Positions 1-10,042 of a stretch of DNA of 64,000 nt are shown here, piece after piece. A program made the translations under genes and the position numbers. This DNA comes from Arsenophonus sp052174115 (GTDB lineage: Bacteria; Pseudomonadota; Gammaproteobacteria; Enterobacterales; Enterobacteriaceae): NCBI GenBank assembly GCA_052174115.1, contig JBQMRX010000001.1, forward strand, positions 620,001 through 684,000, in the 5' to 3' direction. Below the pieces are notes generated by a model. It was not told the DNA's origin. It was given only the letters and a program-made list of their open reading frames with translations, and did no database searches. The stretch's first letter is position 1. Every line of letters begins with the position of its first letter.

Positions 1-168
1 CGCTTTAATCCTACTTGCTCACAATATGGAATTGAAGCATTATGTCAGTTTGGATTAATAAAAGGTAGTTGGTTAATAATTAAACGCGTATTAAAATGTC
101 ATCCTTTACATAAAGGTGGCGATGATCCTATTCCATCTAAAAAGATTCACTGTAATAGAGAACATTAA
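1..168 (+). CDS. yidD: YidD membrane protein insertion efficiency factor (3' part)
   Basis: The window opens inside this gene; the frame starting at base 1 reads RFNPTCSQYG and ends with TAA at 166-168. YidD is a small amphipathic inner-membrane-associated protein thought to help Sec/YidC insertion. The cysteine-containing xFxPTCSxY signature and the later CHPLHKGGDDP stretch are diagnostic of the family. The stop lies two bases before the yidC start, so the two genes are almost certainly cotranscribed, as in the rpmH-rnpA-yidD-yidC order near oriC of enterobacteria. The N-terminus lies outside the window; the rest appears intact. Confidence 0.93.
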   Translation, partial: RFNPTCSQYGIEALCQFGLIKGSWLIIKRVLKCHPLHKGGDDPIPSKKIHCNREH

Positions 169-170
169 CG

Positions 171-1793
171 ATGAATTCGCAATTAAATCTTTTATTTATA
201 GCTTTAATATTTTTTTCGTTTTTAATTTGGCAAACATGGGAAAATGATAATATACAAATTACAAAAAAAAATCAAATTATAAAACAAATGAATATATCAA
301 ATCATGATGAACACGTTAATTTAAATTATGAACAATCTAAATTTATTAGAGTAAAAACTGATGTGCTTGAATTACGTATTAATTTACGTGGAGGTGATGT
401 TGATGAAGCTAATTTATTACTTTATACTAAAGAATTACATTCAATTTATCCTTTTCGTTTATTAGAAACTAATAAAGATTTTATTTATCAAGTACAAAGT
501 GGAATGATTGGTCATGATGGTCCTGATAGTCCTAATTATAATAATGGATTACGTCCTTTATATCTTTCAACTTCAACAAGTTATGTTTTAAAAGATGGGC
601 AAAATGAGTTATGTATTCCTCTTATTTTTACTGGTAAAGATGGTGTTGTTTATCAAAAAATTTATATATTAAAACGTGGTAAATATAGTATTTCTCTTAA
701 ATATATTATTGATAATAAAACCGAAAAACCATTAATGTTGATTTTTTTTGGACAATTAAAGCAAACTGTAGAATTACCAAAAGAACGTGATATAGAAAAT
801 AATAATTTTGCTTTACATACTTATCGCGGCGCAGCATATTCTTCTGATAAAATAAATTATAAAAAATATAGTTTTACTGATATTGCTGATAATAATTTAA
901 ATATTAATACAAAAAGTGGTTGGATAGCGATGTTACAACAATATTTTGCTACTGTATGGATTCCTTCTTATCAGGATAGGAATACATTTTATACAATTAA
1001 CTTAGATAAAACTATTGCTATTATTGGATATAAAAGTTCTCAGATAAAAATAGCAGCTAATAACAAAGAAGAATATACTTCAACATTATGGATAGGTACT
1101 GAATTGCAATCTGAAATGGCAAAAATTGCACCATATTTAGATTTAACTGTTGATTATGGTTGGTTATGGTTTATTTCACAACCATTATTTAAATTATTAA
1201 AATTTATTCATAGGTTTATTGATAATTGGGGTTTTTCTATTATTGTTATTACTTTTATCGTACGTGCGATCATGTATCCATTAACAAAAGCACAATATAT
1301 TTCAATGGCAAAAATGCGTTTGTTACAACCTAAAATTGTTGCTATGAAAGAACGAGTTGGTAATAATAAGCAAAATATTAGTCAAGAAATGATAGCTCTC
1401 TATAAAAAAGAAAAAGTTAATCCGTTAGGTGGTTGTTTACCTTTATTAATTCAAATGCCTATTTTTCTTGCTTTATATTACATGTTAATAGGTTCTGTCG
1501 AATTGCGTCATGCTCATTTTATTGCTTGGATCCAAGATTTATCAGCTAAGGATCCATACTACATTTTACCATTGTTAATGGGTTTAACAATGTATTTTAT
1601 TCAAAAAATATCACCAACAACAGTTACTGATCCTATTCAACAAAAAATCATAACTTATATGCCTATTATTTTTACAGTATTTTTTTTATGGTTTCCTTCA
1701 GGATTAGTTTTATATTATATAGTTAGTAATTTGATGACAATTATCCAACAACAAATTATTTATCGTGGATTAGAAAAATATAATCTTAAATAA
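171..1793 (+). CDS. yidC: Membrane protein insertase YidC
   Basis: A 540-residue YidC, close to the roughly 548 of E. coli. It inserts and folds inner-membrane proteins alone or with SecYEG. An N-terminal membrane anchor (about residues 5-20) is followed by a large periplasmic beta-domain and then the conserved five-helix core from about residue 345. Arg365, in the sequence IVRAIMYPL, matches the essential arginine of the hydrophilic groove (E. coli R366), and the cytoplasmic loop rich in Lys and Gln follows it. The C-terminal core reads as complete. It starts two bases after yidD. A weak hairpin (1792-1818) lies just after the stop, before mnmE. Confidence 0.97.
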   Translation: MNSQLNLLFIALIFFSFLIWQTWENDNIQITKKNQIIKQMNISNHDEHVNLNYEQSKFIRVKTDVLELRINLRGGDVDEANLLLYTKELHSIYPFRLLETNKDFIYQVQSGMIGHDGPDSPNYNNGLRPLYLSTSTSYVLKDGQNELCIPLIFTGKDGVVYQKIYILKRGKYSISLKYIIDNKTEKPLMLIFFGQLKQTVELPKERDIENNNFALHTYRGAAYSSDKINYKKYSFTDIADNNLNINTKSGWIAMLQQYFATVWIPSYQDRNTFYTINLDKTIAIIGYKSSQIKIAANNKEEYTSTLWIGTELQSEMAKIAPYLDLTVDYGWLWFISQPLFKLLKFIHRFIDNWGFSIIVITFIVRAIMYPLTKAQYISMAKMRLLQPKIVAMKERVGNNKQNISQEMIALYKKEKVNPLGGCLPLLIQMPIFLALYYMLIGSVELRHAHFIAWIQDLSAKDPYYILPLLMGLTMYFIQKISPTTVTDPIQQKIITYMPIIFTVFFLWFPSGLVLYYIVSNLMTIIQQQIIYRGLEKYNLK

Positions 1794-1911
1794 ATATTAT
1801 AAAAAAGTGTTAATATTTTTGTCTTTAAATTACCGAAATAATAAAATTAAAATATATTAGATCACCTTAATTATCAATTTGTTGATATTTATAATAAAAA
1901 TTAAAAGTAAT

Positions 1912-3282
1912 ATGAATATATATATTAATGATACAATTATTGCACAAGCAACACCACCTGGACGTGGTGGTATTGGTATTTTACGAATATCAGGACCAAA
2001 AGTTATTGATGTTGCTAAAATTGTTTTAGGTAAACTACCTCAACCACGTTATGCAAATTATCTTCCTTTTTATGATATTAATAGTAAAGTATTAGATCAA
2101 GGAATTGTATTATATTTTCCTGCGCCTAATTCATTTACTGGTGAAGATGTTCTTGAATTACAAGGACATAGTGGTCCTATAATTATTAATTTATTACTTA
2201 AGCGTATTTTAGCTATTAATGGAATTCGTATCGCTAATCCAGGTGAATTTTCTCAACGTGCTTTTCTAAATGATAAAATAGATTTAGCTCAAGCAGAAGC
2301 TATTGCTGATTTAATTGATGCAAGTACTGAACAAGCTGCTCGTTCAGCAATAAATTCTTTAAAAGGTGTTTTTTCTCAAAAAATTCATGAAATAATAGAA
2401 AAACTTATTAAATTGCGTATTTATATTGAAGCTGCAATTGATTTTCCAGATGAAAAAATTAATTTTTTGTCTGATCGTAAAATAAAATTAAAATTAAATA
2501 AGATAATATCTAAGTTAGATAACGTGCGTTTACAAGCTTATCAAAGTAATTTATTGCGAGAAGGAATAAAAGTTGTTATTACAGGACGACCTAATTCAGG
2601 TAAATCTAGTTTATTAAATGCATTAACTGGTCATAAAACAGCGATTGTAACGAATACTGCTGGTACAACTAGAGATGTATTACATGAAGATATTCATATT
2701 GAAGGTATGCTATTACATATCATTGATACTGCTGGTTTATGCAAAGCAACAAATGAAATTGAAAAGATAAGTATTAAACGAGCTTGGAAAGAAATAAAAC
2801 AAGCTAATCATATATTATATATAGTAGATAGTACAACGATAAAAGAAATTGAATTTGAAAAAATTTTATCTAAATTTATGAATCAATTGATAAAACCTTT
2901 ACCAATTACAGTAATTAGAAATAAAATAGATATAACTAATGAACCAATATCGATAACAAAAATGAATAACTATGTACTTATTCGTCTTTCGGCGCTTCGA
3001 AAAAAGGGCATTAATTTATTACGTCAACATTTAAAAGAAAGTATTGGATTTAATCTTCATGTTGAAGGAGAGTTTTTAGCTAGACATCGTCATATTCAAG
3101 CACTTAACATAGCAGCAAAACATTTACAACAAAGTTATAAACAGATGGTTATTTTTCATTCAATTGAATTATTAGCTGAAGAACTTCGTTTGACTCAAGA
3201 ATCATTAAGTGAAATTACCGGTAAATTTAATTCAAATGATTTATTAGGTAAAATTTTTTCAAATTTTTGTGTTGGAAAGTAA
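1912..3282 (+). CDS. mnmE: tRNA uridine-5-carboxymethylaminomethyl(34) GTPase MnmE
   Basis: MnmE (TrmE), a GTPase that with MnmG modifies wobble uridine 34 of several tRNAs. The 456-residue product has the N-terminal folate-binding domain (ATPPGRGGIGILR), a helical domain interrupted by the G domain (G1 motif GRPNSGKS at about 225-232, DTAG at about 272, NKID at about 337) and the family's C-terminal FCVGK, whose cysteine is required for modification. The reading frame extends upstream to a TTG at 1879, but the ATG at 1912 gives the N-terminus expected from E. coli (NDTIIAQATPP). Its partner mnmG is not in the window. Confidence 0.96.
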   Translation: MNIYINDTIIAQATPPGRGGIGILRISGPKVIDVAKIVLGKLPQPRYANYLPFYDINSKVLDQGIVLYFPAPNSFTGEDVLELQGHSGPIIINLLLKRILAINGIRIANPGEFSQRAFLNDKIDLAQAEAIADLIDASTEQAARSAINSLKGVFSQKIHEIIEKLIKLRIYIEAAIDFPDEKINFLSDRKIKLKLNKIISKLDNVRLQAYQSNLLREGIKVVITGRPNSGKSSLLNALTGHKTAIVTNTAGTTRDVLHEDIHIEGMLLHIIDTAGLCKATNEIEKISIKRAWKEIKQANHILYIVDSTTIKEIEFEKILSKFMNQLIKPLPITVIRNKIDITNEPISITKMNNYVLIRLSALRKKGINLLRQHLKESIGFNLHVEGEFLARHRHIQALNIAAKHLQQSYKQMVIFHSIELLAEELRLTQESLSEITGKFNSNDLLGKIFSNFCVGK

Positions 3283-3742
3283 TAAATTAATATAATGTAT
3301 TAATAAAATCTTTTATTTGTTAATTTAATTAAAATCTTCTATAATTTCTCTATATAATTAATAATATATTAATTATTTTTTAAGTTTATATAAAATTCAT
3401 TTAAATATATTAAAAATAAAATTTTTATATTCAATAAAAACATTATCAATAATTAAGTAATTTTAATTATTATATAGAATTTTTAGTGTACAATAAATTA
3501 AATAAGTAAAAATTATTGAATTATTTTATATTTTTAATAAATTATATATTTAGATATTTCTAAATTTTTTAATGTAAATAATTTGTTTTTATGTTAACTA
3601 AAATATTATACATAATTTATAATAGAATTTTTAATTAAAATTTTTTATAATTATAAGATGATTAATAATAAAATTAATTATATATTTTACTATAATAAAT
3701 TAATAAAATATTTATTATTATATTTATTATTTATTTTATATT

Positions 3743-3790
3743 TTTATTTAAAACATTTAAATTATTAATAATTTAAATGTTTTAAATAAA
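3743..3790. repeat. 48-bp perfect palindrome without loop
   Basis: Every base from 3743 to 3766 pairs with the mirror base from 3767 to 3790; the first mismatch is at 3742/3791. The arm core is AAACATTTAAATTATT and contains a single C:G pair. It lies between convergent genes, so a bidirectional A/T-only terminator is the simplest reading. Neither flank has a strong T-run beyond the arms, and the palindrome is about 460 bases from mnmE and 240 from yqhA. Confidence 0.85.
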
Positions 3791-3961
3791 TTTTGATCTA
3801 AAATTATACATTTAATTACTTAATAAAAAATAAATTAATCAATAATTTTAATAAATAAATGAGTATATAATTAGAGTATAAGCATTAAATTAATCTTTTA
3901 TTAACAAAAATTAATTTTTATTTATAATTAATTAAATCTGAATAAAATTACTTATCTTATA

Positions 3962-3989
3962 ATATAACAAAACAATTATTTTGTTATAT
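3962..3989 (-). terminator. Candidate yqhA terminator hairpin
   Basis: An 11-bp perfect stem (ATATAACAAAA paired with TTTTGTTATAT) around a six-base loop, about 40 bases beyond the yqhA stop on the minus strand. The stem is A/T plus one G:C pair and there is no clear U-tract, so the assignment rests on position and stem quality. A very similar hairpin core recurs at 19772-19792. Confidence 0.45.
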
Positions 3990-4030
3990 ATTTTATGCTG
4001 AATAAGTAATATTTTAAATTGTTTGATTAA

Positions 4031-4528
4031 TTAATTTTTAGTGGTTTTACTCATTTTATCGATATAAGCCATACCAAAAGCAGATAAAACAAAAGCTAAA
4101 TGAATAATTACACTCCACATTATTTTATTATCGAGCACTTTTTCAGCTTCCATAAACAATCGTAAAAGATGAACTGAAGATATTGCAACGATTGATGAAG
4201 CAACTTTATTTTTAATAGAATTAACATCCATCTTTCCCATCCAGCTTAATTTTTGATGTTTATCATCAATTGTTATTTTTAAAATAAAATTTTCATAACT
4301 TGAAAACATCACCATAACTAAAAGTCCACCAACCAATGCAATATCAACTAATGATAAAACAGTTAATATTAACCCTGATTCAGTAATAATAAAGAGCTCA
4401 GGAATAATATTAATTATTTGCTGAAAAAATTTTAAAGTAAGTAAAATAAATCCAAATGACAATCCTATATAAACAGGAAATAATAACCATCTTGATGCAT
4501 AAATAACTTTTTCAATTGATTTTTCCAT
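4031..4528 (-). CDS. yqhA: YqhA family (UPF0114) inner membrane protein
   Basis: A 165-residue hydrophobic protein that aligns along its whole length with E. coli YqhA (about 164 residues): MEKSIEKVIYASRWLL at the start, LVGGLLVMVMFSSYENF in the middle, then KNKVASSIVAISSVHLLRLF. Three to four membrane segments are visible. Biochemical function is unknown; the family is UPF0114. A Shine-Dalgarno-like AGGAC precedes the ATG. The gene stands alone in AT-rich DNA without operon partners, so its retention in a reduced genome hints at a useful role, though that is inference. Confidence 0.92.
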   Translation of the reverse strand: MEKSIEKVIYASRWLLFPVYIGLSFGFILLTLKFFQQIINIIPELFIITESGLILTVLSLVDIALVGGLLVMVMFSSYENFILKITIDDKHQKLSWMGKMDVNSIKNKVASSIVAISSVHLLRLFMEAEKVLDNKIMWSVIIHLAFVLSAFGMAYIDKMSKTTKN

Positions 4529-5477
4529 ATTTGTCCTTTTATTAAAATTTTTATTAGTAAAATATATTGTTTTTAAAAATAAAGTTAAACTTTATTATTA
4601 TATATAATTTATCTTAATTTTTTGAAATAAAAAATAAATATTTAATTCATTATAAATAAATAATTTAAATAAAATTAATATAATTTTATTTATTTTTATA
4701 AATAAATAAATTCATCAATTTTAACAAAAATATTTTATGTAATATTCTATATATATAGATTTCAACTATTATCGATTAATATCTTTAATTAAAGATTAAA
4801 TAATATATTTTATTATAATGTTGGTTTTAAAAATAAAATTTAATTTTATATTAAATTAATATTTTAATGTAACTGTTAAATTTAACTATTATTAACTATT
4901 AATTTTTAATAAAAATATTTATTATAAATATTAATAAAATATATAAGTTAAATATAAAAAATTATAATATAATTATATATAGAAAAAATTAATTAATTTT
5001 TATTTAACCTAAACGTAAAATATTAAAATAATTAATATTTTTTATAACTAAAATTATAACTATTAAGATTGTTAAATAAATAGTAATTTTTTATTATTTA
5101 TCTTTATTATAGAAATAAAATAATTGTTTATTAGTTAAATAACAATATAAATATTTATTTTATTTTTTAGGTATTAATCTAAATAGTATATAAATATATA
5201 AAAATTTTTAATTAAATATTATTAAAATAATATATCATATAATATATTAAGTATATATTTTAATATCAATTAAATACTTAAATTTTTCTATTATAATTAT
5301 ATTTAAAAAAAATTAAAATTTATTTATTAATAAATAATACAAATTTTTATTTTTTTCTATGAATAATTTAAATCAATCATTAATTTAAATTATTTTATTA
5401 ATTATATTATCATTTAAAATATTAACAATAATTTAGTATGATTATCAATATAATAATAATAAAACATTTTATATAAT

Positions 5478-5500
5478 AAAAATGCTATGCTAGCATTTTT
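5478..5500. terminator. Orphan terminator-like hairpin
   Basis: The 10-bp perfect stem AAAAATGCTA / TAGCATTTTT closes a three-base loop (TGC). It has the A-run, G/C-containing stem and T-run of a bidirectional Rho-independent terminator. The nearest genes are 950 bases (yqhA start) and 1070 bases (tRNA-Leu) away and neither ends here, so it looks like the leftover terminator of a deleted gene, or part of a small unannotated RNA. Confidence 0.5.
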
Positions 5501-6384
5501 ATCTAACTTTTATTTAAATATAATAATGAATTACTATTTAACTTACTATATAAATAATAAATGATAAATAATTAAAGTATTATTAATTTTATAAAAAATC
5601 AAATTTTAATTAATAGAATTACATAAATAAAAATTTATAAATTTATATAATAAAAAATATTTATTATATTACAATTATTAAAATTATATCAATTATATTT
5701 ATAATAATAACTTAAGATCTTACAAATATTTTTATTTATCTGTTGTTAATTAATGATATATTTATTGAATAAAATTGGTGAAATAAATTATATAAATGTA
5801 TATTTAAACTATCATATTATAATTAATAATTATATATAAAGAATAATAATATAAAAATATTTTATATTAAAATACTAATAGATCAATAAGTTAATAATAT
5901 TTTATATTATATTATCTATTATAGAATTGATTAATAATAAAATAATTCTATAATAGAGAAGTAATATTTTATTTTTAATTTCAATAATTATTAATTGTAA
6001 ATTTGATAATAATTTATATGTATTCACAATAATCATTGTTTATTATATAATAATTTAATAAAGAATAATATTTTAATAAAATAATTATTAATTAAAATAT
6101 TTTTATGTCATTTATTTATTTTTAATAAAAGTTATCCATAAATAGAAATTTAATACTATTAAAATATAGTTTTCTTTTTTTAAAAAAATATGATAATTTA
6201 TATAATTTATAAAGTTATTGACTTAAATGATTATTGATATTTTAAATTAATTTAATATAATTAAAACATATAAATTATAAATTATTGTTTTTATAAAATA
6301 TATTTAAATTAATAAATAAAATTATTTATTCTCTTTTAAAAATATAAAAGAAATTATAAAAATATTAATTATGAATTAATTTTT

Positions 6385-6416
6385 CATTAAAATAATTTAA
6401 TTAAATTATTTTAATG
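6385..6416. repeat. 32-bp perfect palindrome
   Basis: CATTAAAATAATTTAA at 6385-6400 is followed immediately by its exact reverse complement at 6401-6416. There is no loop. It lies about 150 bases upstream of tRNA-Leu. No function can be assigned. Confidence 0.8.
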
Positions 6417-6550
6417 TTAATTTAAATATTACATAATAATTAAAAAGTAAATATTTTTAATAATATAAATAATAATTATTTATATTTAATATCATTCATA
6501 ATAAAAATAAATTTATTAGTTTATTATTATGAGTATAATAATAATATTTT

Positions 6551-6556
6551 TATAAT
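6551..6556 (+). promoter_or_regulatory. Candidate -10 box of the tRNA-Leu promoter
   Basis: A perfect TATAAT ends ten bases before the first base of tRNA-Leu. A -35 element is poor (TTATGA at 6527-6532, 18-base spacing). In DNA this A/T-rich such a hexamer is common by chance; position is the main argument. Confidence 0.3.
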
Positions 6557-6566
6557 TTTAATTAAG

Positions 6567-6648
6567 GCCGAAGTGGCGAAATTGGTAGACGCGATTGATT
6601 CAAAATCAATTACTTTTTAGTGTGTCGGTTCAAACCCGACCTTCGGTA
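6567..6648 (+). tRNA. tRNA-Leu (anticodon CAA)
   Basis: A full cloverleaf: acceptor GCCGAAG pairs with CTTCGGT (a G:U closing pair), the D-arm region carries AATTGGTAGAC, the anticodon stem ATTGA/TCAAT encloses loop TTCAAAA with CAA at 6601-6603, a short variable arm typical of class II leucine tRNAs follows, and the T-stem GTCGG/CCGAC holds TTCAAAC. It matches E. coli leuX closely. The discriminator A at 6648 is followed by ATAA, so the CCA end is not encoded and must be added by the Cca enzyme (27645-28883). Confidence 0.95.
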
Positions 6649-8106
6649 ATAAAAATTATTATAAATAAATATCGAATATAAATTTATTACAAAATTAACA
6701 AAAAGATCAAAAATTATAGAAATAAACATATAAATTATTTATTGATAAAAATTTGTATTTAGTTAAAAGAAAAGATTGATTATTTAATCTATTATTATCT
6801 TAATTTATTAGAATAAAATTATTATCATTTAAAATTTAATCTTATCGTTTTTGATATAAACTCTATTTTAGATCTAAGAATAAAAATAATTTTATTCTAA
6901 TAGTAAACTATATTATTTTTTGAATTTATTTGTAAAAAATTTATATTACTTTAAAAAATATTAATATTCTAATTCTTAAAATTTATTATGAGTGCTAATT
7001 TTAGATTTATAAATTTTAAAATTAATTTATTTAATAATTTTAACATAATTATTTACAAAAATATTTTAAATAATCTAAATTTCTAACTTAATATACATCA
7101 GTGTATTAATATATAATTTTTTGATAGTATTGTGTTAATCATACTTTTTATAATTAATTTAACAATTTTTATAATAAATAGAGCTAATTTTAATATTATC
7201 ATCAATTGATATCTCTGACGTTTATATTTGCATGTATCATACTAAAATAATTAATAGTTAAAATTTTATTTTAATAGAAACTTTAATTAAAAATTATTAA
7301 TAAAATTATATAGTAATCTAATATTTGATGGATAGATATTAAAATAAATTTTATTTATTGAAATAACTTATATATTAGAAACTAATTTTAATTAGTTATT
7401 TAAAATAATTATTTTAAATAAATTTTATTATTTAATTAAAAATATTTTATTTATTTTAAAAACTAATTTATTAGTTACCAATATTTTATTGATTATATTT
7501 TATCGTAACATAAAAAATATTTTTATTAAATTATTTTCGATTAATTAATTGATAATTAATAAATTATAATAATTATTATATATTATAAATTAAATATTAA
7601 TAATTATATTGTACAAATACTTTATATATAGAATAATTTTGTTTAAAAAATATAGTATTTATATAAATTAATCTTATTTAATCTAAATAAATTAATTAAT
7701 TATTTATAAGATAAGAAACGAATTAAAATAAAATATTTGTTATTTAAATTATTATTAATAATTATAATAGTTAATGTTATAAATTTTGTTAAAAATTGCA
7801 TATATTTAAATAATATTATTAATTATTTTATAATTGTGATAAAGAATATTAGTAATATTTTTAATTAAAATAATTTAAATAACAATGAAATAAGTTATCA
7901 TAACAACATGATGAAAGTCATATTTAAAAACAACTACAAATAAATAAGAATATTTTTGTTAATTTATATAGAATTATTAATATAAATCCTAAATTACTTT
8001 ATAACTATAATATAAATAAACTAATTATTAAGATAATAAAATATTATTTAAAATAATAACTTATAATTTTATTATATTTTATTAAAAATTAAAAATTAAT
8101 TAAATA
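6649..8106. other. Gene-less AT-rich spacer between tRNA-Leu and efp
   Basis: About 1.46 kb without a supported gene. A 17-bp inverted repeat (6807-6823 and 6885-6901, 61-base spacer) lies downstream of the tRNA. Several short A/T palindromes are present (for example around 7398-7419). No gene remnant was recognised. Confidence 0.6.
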
Positions 8107-8673
8107 TTATTTAATACGGGAAACATATTCAGAAAATCGAGTATCAACTTTAATTACCTCACCAATTTGAATAAATAGCGGAACTTTTATCACTGCTCCA
8201 GTATTTAATATTGCTAATTTTTTATTTGTGCTTGTAAGATCACCTTTTGTACTTTGATTAGTATCAATTACTATTAATTCAATAAAATTAGGTACAGTAA
8301 TAATAATTGGTTGCTCATTCCACAATGTAATAATATAATTAATTTGATTAATTAACCATTTTTTATTATTACCTATAGTTTTTTCATTGATAGGTAGTTG
8401 TTCAAAAGTCTTATTATTCATAAAATACCAAAATTTATTATCATTATATAAATAAGCTAAGTTCACATCTATAACATTAGCACTTTTAACAGAATCAGTT
8501 GACTTAAATGTTTTTTCTAATAATTTGTTAGAAAGTAATTTACGAATCCGTACACGAGCAAACGCCTGCCCTTTACCTGGTTTAACAAATTCACTTTCTA
8601 GAATTACACAAGGTTCATTATCTAATATAATCTTAAGACCTGAGTAAAATTCATTTGTACTATAGGTAATCAT
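8107..8673 (-). CDS. efp: Elongation factor P
   Basis: EF-P, 188 residues like the E. coli protein, which rescues ribosomes stalled at polyproline. The modified lysine is Lys34 in EFVKPGKGQA, and the C-terminal KVPLFIQIGEVIKVDTR is typical of domain III. The frame extends upstream to 8709, but the methionine at 8673 gives the expected start (MITYSTNEFYSGLKI). The gene is divergent from epmB, which makes the beta-lysine attached to Lys34, and the two starts are separated by only 42 bases, so they must share or overlap promoters. EpmA, needed to attach the lysine, is not in the window. Confidence 0.95.
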   Translation of the reverse strand: MITYSTNEFYSGLKIILDNEPCVILESEFVKPGKGQAFARVRIRKLLSNKLLEKTFKSTDSVKSANVIDVNLAYLYNDNKFWYFMNNKTFEQLPINEKTIGNNKKWLINQINYIITLWNEQPIIITVPNFIELIVIDTNQSTKGDLTSTNKKLAILNTGAVIKVPLFIQIGEVIKVDTRFSEYVSRIK

Positions 8674-8715
8674 AGAAATCCTCTTAATTTTAAATAAAAA
8701 TGGTAGCATAAGTAA

Positions 8716-9729
8716 ATGTTTAATATTCTAACTAAAAAAAGTACTTTCAAAGAAATTTGGTTGCAACAACTTACAGAAGTTGTTACTGATCCTAATGAAT
8801 TATTACGATTATTATCATTACAAAACAATCTAGAATTATGTGCTGGAAATTCTGCTCGTATTTTATTTCCATTACGCGTACCACATGCTTTTATAGCAAA
8901 AATGAAGAAAAATGATGCTAACGATCCTCTTTTACGACAAGTTATTACTTTAAAATCTGAATTTAATTTTACACCAAAATATTCTATTGACCCATTAAAT
9001 GAACATGATAATAAAATTCCTGGATTATTACATAAATATCAAGATCGTGTTTTACTATTGGTTAAAAATAATTGTGCCATTAATTGTCGTTACTGTTTTC
9101 GACGTTATTTTCCATATAAAAATAATAAAGGTAATAAACAAACTTGGCAGATTGCATTAAATTATATTCAACAACATACTGAGGTTAATGAAGTTATCTT
9201 TTCAGGAGGCGATCCTTTGATGGCAAAAGATCATGAATTAGATTGGTTGATCTCAAAGATAGAAACTATCTCTCATATTAAACGAATTAGAATACATAGT
9301 CGACTACCAGTAGTCATTCCAGCTCGTATTACAACAAAACTTTGTCAACGTTTTAATATTTCTAGGTTACAGATTATTATGGTTACTCATATTAACCACG
9401 CTAATGAAATTGATAATAATTTTAGTTATGCAATGAAACAGTTAAAACAGGTAAATGTTACATTATTAAATCAGAGTGTACTTTTACGAGGTATTAATGA
9501 TAATACTGATAGTTTAGTTAAACTAAGTAATAAATTATTTGAAAATGGAATATTACCTTATTATTTACATTTATTGGACAAAGTTCAAGGTACTGCTCAT
9601 TTTATGGTAACAGATAAAAAAGCTCGCATCATAATGAAGGATTTACTAACTCGTATCTCAGGTTACTTAGTTCCTAGATTAACAAAAGAAATAAATGGAA
9701 AATTAAGCAAAACACTTATTAATCTATAA
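8716..9729 (+). CDS. epmB: EF-P (R)-beta-lysine-forming lysine 2,3-aminomutase EpmB
   Basis: EpmB (YjeK), a radical-SAM and PLP enzyme that isomerises (S)-alpha-lysine to (R)-beta-lysine for EF-P modification. The CxxxCxxC iron-sulfur motif is at Cys120, Cys124 and Cys127 (CAINCRYCFRR), followed by the SGGDPLMAKDHEL segment and the C-terminal LLDKVQGTAHFMV. Length (337) is near the 342 of E. coli. It faces away from efp across a 42-base gap, the ancestral enterobacterial arrangement. Its retention with efp argues that EF-P is still beta-lysylated in this reduced genome. Confidence 0.95.
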   Translation: MFNILTKKSTFKEIWLQQLTEVVTDPNELLRLLSLQNNLELCAGNSARILFPLRVPHAFIAKMKKNDANDPLLRQVITLKSEFNFTPKYSIDPLNEHDNKIPGLLHKYQDRVLLLVKNNCAINCRYCFRRYFPYKNNKGNKQTWQIALNYIQQHTEVNEVIFSGGDPLMAKDHELDWLISKIETISHIKRIRIHSRLPVVIPARITTKLCQRFNISRLQIIMVTHINHANEIDNNFSYAMKQLKQVNVTLLNQSVLLRGINDNTDSLVKLSNKLFENGILPYYLHLLDKVQGTAHFMVTDKKARIIMKDLLTRISGYLVPRLTKEINGKLSKTLINL

Positions 9730-10042
9730 TTAAAATTTAGATAAATATTCAAATATATATAGTTTAATATTATTGTAGATTATATTTAATATTTATTAAA
9801 GATATTTATAAATTTATTCATGTATTTTATTTTTAAAATATGAATTATTTTATGAAAATTATTTATTATGCTCAACTAAAAATAAATTAATTTATTTTTA
9901 TTAAATTTAAAATAAATAATTATTCTTTAAATATCAAACAAATATAATTTTCAAATAAAAATGATAAAACCCTAAATTAAAAATTAAAATTCAGGGTTTT
10001 ATTGTTTTTATGATAATAAAATAATATTATGGTATTAATACC
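9730..10042. other. Spacer between convergent epmB and groL
   Basis: 313 bases of AT-rich DNA. The only clear element is the hairpin at 9966-10000 (listed). In E. coli small genes (yjeI, yjeJ) lie here; no trace was recognised. Confidence 0.6.
9966..10000 (-). terminator. groL (possibly bidirectional) Rho-independent terminator
   Basis: An 8-bp outer stem AAAACCCT / AGGGTTTT with three G:C pairs, continued by A/T pairs, about 43 bases after the groL stop. T-rich tracts follow on both strands, so it could also stop transcripts from epmB on the plus strand. Confidence 0.65.

Larger units (their letters stand above)
3283..4030. other. Gene-less AT-rich spacer between convergent mnmE and yqhA
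   Basis: No reading frame with recognisable similarity on either strand. The stretch is almost pure A/T. It holds a 48-bp perfect palindrome (3743-3790) and a hairpin close to the yqhA stop (3962-3989), listed separately. Since both flanking genes point inward, these could act as transcription terminators. Nothing else stands out. Confidence 0.7.
4529..6566. other. Gene-less AT-rich desert upstream of tRNA-Leu
   Basis: About 2 kb with no supported gene. Visible structure: a hairpin with real G/C pairs at 5478-5500, a 14-bp inverted repeat at 5915-5928/5944-5957, a 12-bp inverted repeat at 5362-5373/5383-5394, and a 32-bp perfect palindrome at 6385-6416. Two near matches to the DnaA box (around 6020 and at 6132-6140) are isolated and not enough for an origin. 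No pseudogene could be recognised by eye. Confidence 0.65.

Noticed and set aside
6000..6150. Possible replication origin near tRNA-Leu
   Set aside because: Two near matches to the DnaA box occur (a GTATTCACA and a TTATCCATA), but there is no cluster, no perfect box and no origin gene context; in such A/T-rich DNA this is expected by chance.
4529..6560. Numerous TATAAT-like -10 boxes in the deserts
   Set aside because: The composition makes such hexamers frequent by chance; only those directly upstream of tRNA genes were kept as candidates.
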